From: JBBRMQ01 sp038230775
GTDB lineage: Bacteria > Acidobacteriota > Thermoanaerobaculia > Gp7-AA8
Direction: 5' to 3'
Assembly (NCBI GenBank): GCA_038230775.1
Contig: JBBRMQ010000058.1
Coordinates: forward strand, 1-19,453
DNA: 19,453 nucleotides
Positions 1-7,979 of the stretch are shown here, in pieces. The position numbers were made by a program, and so were the translations under genes. Position 1 is the first letter of the stretch. Each line of letters begins with the position of its first letter. The notes beneath the pieces are model-generated. The model was given only the letters and a program-made list of their open reading frames with translations. It made no database searches and had not been told where the DNA came from.

Positions 1-275
1 CGCGGCGCCAGCGGAAAAAAAGGATGCACGGCGGCGAGCAGGCGGCACTCGCGGGCCATGTCGTGCGCGCGAGGCGGCACCGGTCCGAACGGCGGGCGGC
101 GCATGACGAGCTCGCGGTCGCCGAATCGAAGCAGGTACGTGAGATTGGAGTGCCCGCCGGGGAACTGCTCGACCTCCATTTCGGCGGCGCGGTCGAATCC
201 ATCGATCTGCTTCGACAGCTCGGATCGCAGATACGCCGACAGCCGGCCCCACTCGAGTTGCTCACTCGCGCGCAC
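1..275 (-). CDS. Phosphotransferase family protein (APH fold, ACAD10/11- or LvaA-associated type), partial N-terminus
   Basis: The frame stays open to the left edge, so only the first 91 codons are present. Reading the minus strand gives an N-lobe of the aminoglycoside-phosphotransferase fold: residues 37-49 read QFPGGHSNLTYLL (nucleotide-binding loop region), followed by GDRELVMRRPPFG at 52-64 and a helix ARECRLLAAVHPFFP. This wording is characteristic of the bacterial phosphotransferases encoded beside ACAD10/11-type acyl-CoA dehydrogenases, one of which is encoded 1.8 kb upstream. I chose GTG at 275 because similarity begins shortly after it. The frame is open further upstream through the palindromic repeat, so a GTG near 332 is a weaker alternative. 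No good Shine-Dalgarno is visible. In P. putida LvaA and mammalian ACAD10/11 this domain phosphorylates 4-hydroxyacyl-CoA; that role here is inferred. The catalytic HGD-type loop lies outside the window. Confidence 0.82.
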   Translation of the reverse strand, partial: MRASEQLEWGRLSAYLRSELSKQIDGFDRAAEMEVEQFPGGHSNLTYLLRFGDRELVMRRPPFGPVPPRAHDMARECRLLAAVHPFFPLAP

Positions 276-286
276 CGGCTTCGTGT

Positions 287-336
287 CTGTGTGAGGGCCG
301 GCTTCAGCCGGCCGACTGAAGTCGGCCCTCACACAG
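287..336. repeat. 50-bp double-hairpin palindromic repeat, copy 1
   Basis: Perfect outer arms CTGTGTGAGGGCC (287-299) and its complement (324-336) enclose two hairpins, GGCCGGCTTCAGCCGGCC at 296-313 and GGCCGACTGAAGTCGGCC at 310-327, which share a central GGCC. The element can therefore fold as a cruciform or as two stem-loops. It contains the stop codon of the upstream thioesterase gene (329-331) and separates it from the phosphotransferase gene. The second copy, at 4893-4942, is in the opposite orientation. It looks like a REP-type dispersed intergenic palindrome; in RNA it could also act as a transcript-stabilising or terminating hairpin. Confidence 0.85.
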
Positions 337-835
337 AACCCCCTTGCAGGATGATGCATGTCGTCGTCGCGTGCGCGTAGAGCTTCCCGTCTTTGTCGAC
401 CACGCGCCCTTCCGCGGTGGCAGTGCTTCTCCCCACGTGAACGACCGTCGCTTCGCTCCGAACGAGCCCCGTGGTTGATGTAATGGCGCGAATGAAGTTC
501 ACCTTGATCTCGAGCGTCGAGTAGCCCACACCGGCGGGCAGCATGGACTGGATGGCGCAGCCCATCGCCGAATCGAGCAGCGTCGCGGCCAGACCACCGT
601 GCACGACTCCAATCGGGTTGTAGTGAAACTCCGCCGGCTCGACGGCGAACACGGCGCGACCGGGGCTGACCTCGACGATCGCAAAATCCATCAGCATCGC
701 CATCGGCGCCCCGGGCAGCTCACGTCGGACGAACTTCTCCAGGAACTGGAGTCCGGTCAGGCCGCTGTTCATCGCCTCGACGAGCAGTTGCGGATCTTCC
801 CACTCGATCGTCCGGCTGCGTTTCGGTGTGGTCAT
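329..835 (-). CDS. PaaI-family hotdog acyl-CoA thioesterase (first of two paralogues)
   Basis: Predicted 168-residue single hotdog-fold protein. The family's active-site segment is clear at residues 73-92, reading NPIGVVHGG then LAATLLD; HGG is at 79-81 and the catalytic-type Asp at 88. The segment LEIKVNFIRAI and the strand TATAEGRVVDKDGKLYAHA complete the fold. PaaI-type enzymes hydrolyse acyl-CoA or aryl-CoA thioesters, often as a rescue step that frees CoA from dead-end intermediates. The ATG at 835 is preferred because it overlaps the stop of the SDR gene (ATGA) and has GAGG about six bases upstream; the longer open frame only adds low-complexity Arg-rich sequence. The stop codon falls inside the palindromic repeat. 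The protein resembles the thioesterase at 4405-4875, and the substrate is unknown. Confidence 0.9.
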   Translation of the reverse strand: MTTPKRSRTIEWEDPQLLVEAMNSGLTGLQFLEKFVRRELPGAPMAMLMDFAIVEVSPGRAVFAVEPAEFHYNPIGVVHGGLAATLLDSAMGCAIQSMLPAGVGYSTLEIKVNFIRAITSTTGLVRSEATVVHVGRSTATAEGRVVDKDGKLYAHATTTCIILQGGSV

Positions 836-1611
836 TTCATCCTCACCATTCGCGCGACGATCCGCGGCGCGAATCGCTTCAACGCCACCGTCCAGGTTTC
901 CTTGCCGCCGACGACCAGCTCCTGCTTCCGTTTCGCGACCGCATCGACGATCCGGCGGGCGCACGTTTCGGGCAGCATCGCGTGATCGTGTGTGCGGTCC
1001 ATCTTTCCCAACCTCGACCCGTCCCCGGTCAGCGCGTTGCGCGAAACGTTCGTTCGAATGTAGCCCGGGCAGACGATCGTGATGTCGATGCCGTCCTTCG
1101 CGACTTCGGCGCGCAGCGAATCGAAGAAGCCGTGCAACGCATGTTTGGATGCCGAGTATGTCGAGCGCAGAGGAGTGCCGACGTAACCCACCACGCTGCT
1201 GATCGGCACGATGTGTCCCGATTTCCTCGCCAGCATCGACGGCAACACGGCCTTCGTGAGCGCTACGGTGCCGAAGAAGTTGAGATCCATGATGGCGCGG
1301 TCAGTGGCAAGCGTCGTTTCCGCGACCAGCGATCGCTGACTCACCCCGCCGCTGTGCACCAGCACGTCGACATGATCAAACTGCCGGAGGACCGTCGAGG
1401 TGGCGTTCGCAAGAGCATCCTGCTGCGTCAGGTCGAGTGGCAGGACAAGATGCGCATCTCCATCACAGGCGTTGCGCACGCGCTTCAACTCCGCGGCATT
1501 TCGCGAGGAGAGCACCAGCTTCGCCCCTTCGCGGCTGAACGCGACCGCAAGCGCCTCCCCGATTCCTGACGACGCACCGGTGACCCAGACCACTTTGTCG
1601 CGAAATCTCAT
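832..1611 (-). CDS. Short-chain dehydrogenase/reductase, DHRS7-like
   Basis: Predicted 259 residues, a classical SDR length. The cofactor motif TGASSGIG is at residues 11-18. The active site is N111, S139, Y152 and K156 (YSASK), followed by CPGYIRTNV at 181-189. The sequence around GGVSQRSLVAET resembles the DHRS7 group, but the structural motif normally NNAG or NNGG reads HSGG at 86-89. A likely role is NAD(P)-dependent oxidation or reduction of a hydroxy/keto acyl-CoA or related intermediate; substrate not deducible. The start at 1611 gives a 4-bp ATGA overlap with the upstream MaoC gene and no Shine-Dalgarno of its own, suggesting translational coupling. The longer open frame to 1938 is antisense-type filler and was not used. 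Confidence 0.9.
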   Translation of the reverse strand: MRFRDKVVWVTGASSGIGEALAVAFSREGAKLVLSSRNAAELKRVRNACDGDAHLVLPLDLTQQDALANATSTVLRQFDHVDVLVHSGGVSQRSLVAETTLATDRAIMDLNFFGTVALTKAVLPSMLARKSGHIVPISSVVGYVGTPLRSTYSASKHALHGFFDSLRAEVAKDGIDITIVCPGYIRTNVSRNALTGDGSRLGKMDRTHDHAMLPETCARRIVDAVAKRKQELVVGGKETWTVALKRFAPRIVARMVRMK

Positions 1612-2072
1612 GAGTAGTAGAGGACGATCCACTCTGCGACGCAACACGGTTTCGAATCCGGTTCGCATTCGACCGTCACGTTCCAGACGACCTTCAACGC
1701 ATCGCCGCTCGGTTCCGCCGAGGCGACGACAAATCGTCCGCGGATACGGGTGCCGGCGATCACCGGCGCGATAAAGCGCACGCGATTCGAGCCGTAGTTC
1801 ACGGACATGCGAACACCATCGAGGGCGATTGCATCCCGCAGAAGTGTGCCGATCAGAGAAAGGGTCAGGAATCCGTGGGCGATCGTTCCGCGATAAGGGG
1901 ACTCGCGCGCCGCGCGCTCCGCATCGACGTGCAGCCATTGATCGTCGCCAGTGGCCGAGGCGAATGCATCGATCCTTTCCTGCGAGACCGTGACCCAGTC
2001 GCTGACCGCCAGCTCGCTGCCGGCGTGCTCGCGGAGATCATCGAGTGCTGTCCGTAGGACCGTCATGACCAT
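1608..2072 (-). CDS. MaoC/NodN-like enoyl-CoA hydratase
   Basis: Predicted 154-residue single hotdog hydratase. The hydratase motif is at residues 41-50, TGDDQWLHVD. D43 and H48 have the five-residue spacing of the catalytic Asp/His pair in (R)-specific enoyl-CoA hydratases, and GTIAHGFLTLSL follows at 62-73. Proteins of this NodN/MaoC type add water to trans-2-enoyl-CoA. Here it sits directly after the acyl-CoA dehydrogenase, the expected next step. The ATG at 2072 is favoured over the in-frame ATG at 2066 because AAAGG lies seven bases upstream of it. Only three bases separate it from the dehydrogenase stop, and its own stop overlaps the SDR start. It gives the locus a second hydratase besides the HAD-ECH fusion. 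Confidence 0.9.
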   Translation of the reverse strand: MVMTVLRTALDDLREHAGSELAVSDWVTVSQERIDAFASATGDDQWLHVDAERAARESPYRGTIAHGFLTLSLIGTLLRDAIALDGVRMSVNYGSNRVRFIAPVIAGTRIRGRFVVASAEPSGDALKVVWNVTVECEPDSKPCCVAEWIVLYYS

Positions 2073-2075
2073 CGC

Positions 2076-3221
2076 TCAACCTTTCGAACGCAACACATTC
2101 CGCGCAATGACCATGCGGTGCACTTCCGACGGGCCGTCGTAGATCCGGAATGCTCGCGCCTCGCGGTAGAAATGCTCGAGCGGCGTGTCGGTCGAGAAAC
2201 CGAGAGCGCCGCAGATCTGAATGGCCCGGTCGATCACCCGATTGATCGCCTCGGATACGAAGACTTTGCAGATCGACGACTGGTGCCGAATGTCGTCGCC
2301 GCGCTCGTGCTTCCATGCCGCCTGCATCACCATGAGACGCGAGGCGTGCAGCTCGATCTCGGAGTCGGCGATCATCCACTGGACCGCCTGATGTTCGGCG
2401 AGCTTCTTTCCGAATGCCTCCCGCGAGCGCGCTCGATCGACGGCGATCTCCAGCGAGCGCTGCGCCACACCAAGCCACCGCATGCAGTGCGTCAGCCGCG
2501 CCGGGGTGAGGCGGACCTGCGCCATCTTGAAGCCGTCGCCGACCTTGCCGAGAACGGCTGCATCGGGGACGCGCACGTGTTCGTACTCCACTTCGCCGTG
2601 ACCGGGCTCGTGCCCACCCATCGTTGGAATCGAACGGAGCACGCGGAATCCGGGCGTGTCGGTCGGGACGAGAAACATCGTCACGCCCCTCTTCTCAGTG
2701 TTCTCATCGGTGACTGCCATCGTGATCGCAAACGCGGCTCCGACGGCCCCGGTGGTGAACCACTTCCGGCCGTTGATCTCCCAGTCGCCGTCGACGCGCT
2801 CGGCGCGCGTCTGCATCATGGTGGGATCGGAGCCGGCGCCCGGTGCCGGTTCGGACATCGCGAAGCACGACCGAATCTTCCCTTCGACCAATGGCCGCAG
2901 ATACCGCTCGCGCTGTTCATCGGTTGCGTAGAGCGACAGCAGGTGCATGTTGCCTTCGTCCGGTGCCGCGCAGTTGAGCGCCAGCGGGCCGAGAAAACTG
3001 CGCCCGGCCTGCTCGAAGACGACGCACATGCCCACAGTTCCGAGTCCGAGTCCGCCGTACTCGCGCGGCAACTGCGGGCCGTAGATGCCGGCCTTCCGCG
3101 CTTTGTCGCGCAGAGCCGGGATATCGGCCGTGCCGTTCTCCGCCGGCATGACTTCGTCGCGAACGAACGTCGCCACGCGATCGCGCAAGTCGATGAGCTG
3201 CGGAGAAAGTTCGAAATCCAT
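2076..3221 (-). CDS. Acyl-CoA dehydrogenase, ACAD10/11 (LvaC-like) type
   Basis: Predicted 381-residue flavoprotein of the acyl-CoA dehydrogenase fold. N-terminal helices start MDFELSPQLIDLRDRV; the FAD/substrate segment CFAMSEPAPGAGSDP is at 119-133, then INGRKWFTTGA at 149-159. ACAD10/11-like signatures are GHGEVEYEHVRVP (207-219), RLTHCMRWLG (242-251) and VIDRAIQICGALG (329-341). At the position of the usual catalytic Glu (MCAD YEGT motif) it has YDGPSEVHR with D362, the same DGP-x-EVH form seen in ACAD10/11. Relatives include enzymes that convert phosphorylated 4-hydroxyacyl-CoA to an ordinary beta-oxidation intermediate. The phosphotransferase at the left edge strengthens that reading but does not prove it. 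ATG 3221 was chosen over the upstream open frame because family similarity starts there; it lies two bases after the thiolase stop. Confidence 0.92.
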   Translation of the reverse strand: MDFELSPQLIDLRDRVATFVRDEVMPAENGTADIPALRDKARKAGIYGPQLPREYGGLGLGTVGMCVVFEQAGRSFLGPLALNCAAPDEGNMHLLSLYATDEQRERYLRPLVEGKIRSCFAMSEPAPGAGSDPTMMQTRAERVDGDWEINGRKWFTTGAVGAAFAITMAVTDENTEKRGVTMFLVPTDTPGFRVLRSIPTMGGHEPGHGEVEYEHVRVPDAAVLGKVGDGFKMAQVRLTPARLTHCMRWLGVAQRSLEIAVDRARSREAFGKKLAEHQAVQWMIADSEIELHASRLMVMQAAWKHERGDDIRHQSSICKVFVSEAINRVIDRAIQICGALGFSTDTPLEHFYREARAFRIYDGPSEVHRMVIARNVLRSKG

Positions 3222-3223
3222 CT

Positions 3224-4408
3224 TCAACTCTGGAGGTTCTCGAAGATCGTCGCCGCTCCCTGCCCGCCGCCGACGCACATGGTGACCATGCCGTATCGCG
3301 ACCGGCGCCGACGCATCTCCCCGAGCAGTTGCACGGTCAGCTTTGCGCCGGAGGCACCGAGCGGATGCCCGAGCGCGATCGCGCCGCCATTGACGTTGAC
3401 GCGTTCCTCCTTCAGACCGAGCTCTCGCATCACCGCGAGCGCCTGTGCGGCGAAGGCCTCGTTCAACTCGATGAGGTCGATCTGGTCGAGGGTGAGTCCG
3501 GCAAGCTTCAGCGCTTTCGGCACCGCCACGACCGGACCCATGCCCATGATCTCCGGCGGCACTCCGCCGACAGCAAAGGCGACGAAACGCGCCAGCGGCT
3601 TGAGACCCAGCTCGCCTGCGCGACGGCGCGACATGACCATTACCGCCGCGGCACCATCGGAGGTCTGGCTCGAGTTCCCAGCGGTCACCACTCCTTTCGC
3701 GTGGAACACCGGACGCAACTTCGCGAGCGCCTCCACGGTGGTGTCGGCTCGCGGTCCTTCATCGGTGTCGAACGTGATCCGCTGACGGACGGTTTCGCCG
3801 GAACCGTTGACGTCGACGAACTCGACGTTCAGCGGAACGATGCCGTCGTCCGCGAACCGTTTCGCCTGCTGCGCTGCCAGCGCCTTCTGATGGCTGCGGT
3901 ACGAGAATGCGTCGGCGTCTTCGCGGGAAACCGCATACTTTCGCGCCACGTTCTCCGCGGTCAGTCCCATGCTCAGGTAAACCTGCGGCCGATGCTCGAT
4001 CAACTCGGGGTTGGGGCGAAATCGCCCGTTTCCGCGCACGAGGCTCATCGACTCGGTTCCGCCGGCGATGATCTGCTCCGCCATCCCGGCCATGATTCGC
4101 TCGGCGGCCATTGCGATGGTCTGCGATCCGGACGAACAAAAACGGTTGACGGTCACTGCCGGTACGGAGTCCGGAAGACCTGCGCGGAGCGCGGCAATGC
4201 GCGCCACATTCGTTCCCGATTCCGCTTCCGGCATCGCGCAGCCGAGGATGACGTCGTCGATCGCGTCTGGCGAGAGGCCGGCCGTTTGCCGCATCAGCGC
4301 GCGGATGACTTCCGCGGCCATGTCGTCAGGCCGCGTCGTGCGAAGCGTTCCGCGCGGCGCCTTCCCGACCGCCGTGCGCAGTCCGGCAACGATCACCGCT
4401 TCGTTCAT
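3224..4408 (-). CDS. Acetyl-CoA acyltransferase (3-ketoacyl-CoA thiolase, FadA/FadI-like)
   Basis: Predicted 394 residues, the normal size for a degradative thiolase. All three active-site elements are intact: nucleophile C91 in VNRFCSSGSQ, H348 in NGGAIALGHPLGASGA, and C378 in CVGGGQGAA. Other family motifs are GGTESMS at 117-123 and NEAFAAQALAV at 316-326. It cleaves 3-ketoacyl-CoA with CoA to release acetyl-CoA, the last beta-oxidation step. The start at 4408 overlaps the thioesterase stop (ATGA) and has a strong GGAGGAG four to five bases upstream. Gene order thioesterase-thiolase-dehydrogenase-hydratase-SDR makes a near-complete beta-oxidation cycle on one transcript. Confidence 0.95.
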   Translation of the reverse strand: MNEAVIVAGLRTAVGKAPRGTLRTTRPDDMAAEVIRALMRQTAGLSPDAIDDVILGCAMPEAESGTNVARIAALRAGLPDSVPAVTVNRFCSSGSQTIAMAAERIMAGMAEQIIAGGTESMSLVRGNGRFRPNPELIEHRPQVYLSMGLTAENVARKYAVSREDADAFSYRSHQKALAAQQAKRFADDGIVPLNVEFVDVNGSGETVRQRITFDTDEGPRADTTVEALAKLRPVFHAKGVVTAGNSSQTSDGAAAVMVMSRRRAGELGLKPLARFVAFAVGGVPPEIMGMGPVVAVPKALKLAGLTLDQIDLIELNEAFAAQALAVMRELGLKEERVNVNGGAIALGHPLGASGAKLTVQLLGEMRRRRSRYGMVTMCVGGGQGAATIFENLQS

Positions 4409-4875
4409 CGCTCCTCCGTTGTCGTATCGCGGAACAGGATGAAGGTCGCCGTCCCGTGCGCAAAAACATTTCCATTCGCGTCGACCATGCGACCCTCCGC
4501 GGTGGCGGTTCGCGAGCCGGCGTGCACGATGTTCGCGGTGCAGGTCAGCGTTCCCGTTTTTCGCGTGACGGCGCGTGTGAAGTTGATCTTCATCTCCAGA
4601 GTGGTGAACACCTTCCCCGCCGGCATGACCGAGTTGACGGCGCATCCGAGCGCTGTGTCGAGCAGCGTCGCAGCGAAACCGCCGTGCGCGATATGGAGGC
4701 CGTTCTCGAATTCGGGCGTCGGCTCGGCGGTGACCACCACCCGCCCTTCGGCAACATCGACGATTCGAATGTTGAGTAAGCGCGCCATCGGCGCCGCTTC
4801 CATCTCGCCGGCCACGAGCTTGCGCATGTACTCCAGGCCACTCATCGTTTGGCGCGCAGTAGTGGGAGCTGTCAT
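4405..4875 (-). CDS. PaaI-family hotdog acyl-CoA thioesterase (second paralogue)
   Basis: Predicted 156 residues. The hotdog active-site segment is IAHGGFAATLLD at 62-73, with HGG at 64-66 and the Asp at 73; LEMKINFTRAVT and TATAEGRMVDANGNVFAHG follow. It aligns almost end to end, at roughly half identity by eye, with the thioesterase at 329-835, so the two look like old duplicates bracketing the thiolase-dehydrogenase-hydratase-SDR genes. I use the ATG at 4875 (MTAPTTARQ). The open frame continues upstream through the palindromic repeat, but that part is only translated repeat. A GGAAGGG stretch lies about ten bases before the start. It likely hydrolyses CoA thioesters of pathway intermediates. 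Confidence 0.88.
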   Translation of the reverse strand: MTAPTTARQTMSGLEYMRKLVAGEMEAAPMARLLNIRIVDVAEGRVVVTAEPTPEFENGLHIAHGGFAATLLDTALGCAVNSVMPAGKVFTTLEMKINFTRAVTRKTGTLTCTANIVHAGSRTATAEGRMVDANGNVFAHGTATFILFRDTTTEER

Positions 4876-4892
4876 GCGATCGTCATCCCTTC

Positions 4893-4942
4893 CAGTGTGA
4901 GGGCCGACTTCAGTCGGCCGGCTGAAGCCGGCCCACACACAG
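4893..4942. repeat. 50-bp double-hairpin palindromic repeat, copy 2 (inverted relative to copy 1)
   Basis: Its plus-strand sequence matches the reverse complement of copy 1 at 48 of 50 positions. It has hairpins GGCCGACTTCAGTCGGCC then GGCCGGCTGAAGCCGGCC, flanked by GTGTGAGGG on the left and CCCACACAC on the right, where one arm base has changed. It occupies most of the 87-bp gap between the HAD-ECH gene stop (4963) and the thioesterase start (4875), so it is present in any transcript through this junction and could form a stable RNA hairpin between the two parts of the operon. Confidence 0.85.
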
Positions 4943-4955
4943 CCGGCCCACACAC
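4926..4955. repeat. 15-bp tandem duplication at the end of palindrome copy 2
   Basis: The unit AGCCGGCCCACACAC occurs twice back to back (4926-4940 and 4941-4955). The second unit repeats the right arm of the palindrome, an extra partial arm not present in copy 1. It looks like a slippage or replication-repair scar. Confidence 0.8.
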
Positions 4956-4962
4956 AGAGTCA

Positions 4963-7241
<2,279 letters not shown>

Positions 7242-7245
<4 letters not shown>

Positions 7246-7979
7246 GCGTTTCCTGCGGCGAAGAGATCGGGATCGCTCTTCTGCAGGCGCTCCATGAAGT
7301 CCTGCCACAGCGGAGCGATGGCCGGGATGCGTGCGATCTCGCTCTTCGCACGGCGCGCCGCGTCCGGGGAGATCGGCACGGCTTTCAGGCCGGTGGCCTG
7401 CGCGGCCTGGGCGACCGCAAGATTCCGCTGGACCATCCCCTCGAGAAGCAGCATGCGGACGAGTGCGAGCGGAATGCTGTCCGCCGTCGTGATCGCACCA
7501 TGATTGGGCAGGATCGCGATCGGTCGGGTTCCGAGAGCTCTGGCGATCGGCATCACCCGCGCTTCCTCTGACGCCAGGCCCTCGTAGTCTTCGTCGATCA
7601 CTCCGACGTCATCCATCAACAGACAGCTTTCCTGATCGAAGACTTCGGGAACCTTTCGAAACGCGCTGAACGTGACCACGGCGGGAGGATGCGTGTGCAT
7701 CACGACCGTCAACTTTGGATTCTCTCGATGGATGATGCCGTGCAGTCGAATCGTGTCGTTGACGTACGCGTCGCCTTCGAGCACCTTGCCGTCGAAATCG
7801 GTCACGATGACATTGACCGGACGCAGCGTTGCGAAAGAAGGTCCGAAGTGATTGACCAGCATCCGACCCTCGCCGATGGCAACGCTGATGTGACCGGCGT
7901 TCGCGGCGCTCAATCCGTTTCGATAGAGGAGGCGCGCGGCGCAGCAGAGGTCGAGGCGGACTTTGCTGTAGTCGGTCAT
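7242..7979 (-). CDS. Class II aldolase/adducin-family protein, possibly without aldolase chemistry
   Basis: Predicted 245 residues, a single aldolase-II domain. The N-terminal part has NGLSAANAGHISVAI (21-35). The metal-binding histidines are visible as H95 and H97 in VVMHTHPPA, and H160 in LPNHGAITT. By position relative to H80 (the IRLH segment), the Glu that acts as the catalytic base in L-fuculose-phosphate aldolase aligns with T76, so retro-aldol activity is doubtful. A role as metal-dependent lyase, isomerase or decarboxylase is possible. It sits between the acyl-CoA ligase and the HAD-ECH fusion with ATGA overlaps on both sides, so it is made with the beta-oxidation enzymes; why is not clear. 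The start at 7979 has only a weak GAAG upstream, consistent with coupling. Confidence 0.87.

Noticed and set aside
836..1938. N-terminal extensions of the thioesterase (to 964) and SDR (to 1938) frames
   Set aside because: The extensions are Arg-rich out-of-frame readings of upstream genes; family similarity and the ATGA overlaps fix the starts at 835 and 1611.
2118..3785. 555-codon open frame on the plus strand
   Set aside because: It is antisense to the acyl-CoA dehydrogenase and thiolase genes, whose protein families are unmistakable. The translation is Arg/His-rich with no recognisable domain, as expected for the complement of GC-rich coding DNA.
3329..4900. 523-codon open frame on the plus strand
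   Set aside because: Antisense to the thiolase and second thioesterase genes; no domain seen.
287..4942. CRISPR array
   Set aside because: The two palindromes are 4.6 kb apart with genes between, in opposite orientation, and there is no regular spacer pattern or cas gene.
4876..4953. Thioesterase N-terminus reading through the palindrome (AGFSRPTEVGPHT)
   Set aside because: That peptide is the translated repeat and also appears, in another context, around copy 1. It is not part of the thioesterase family.
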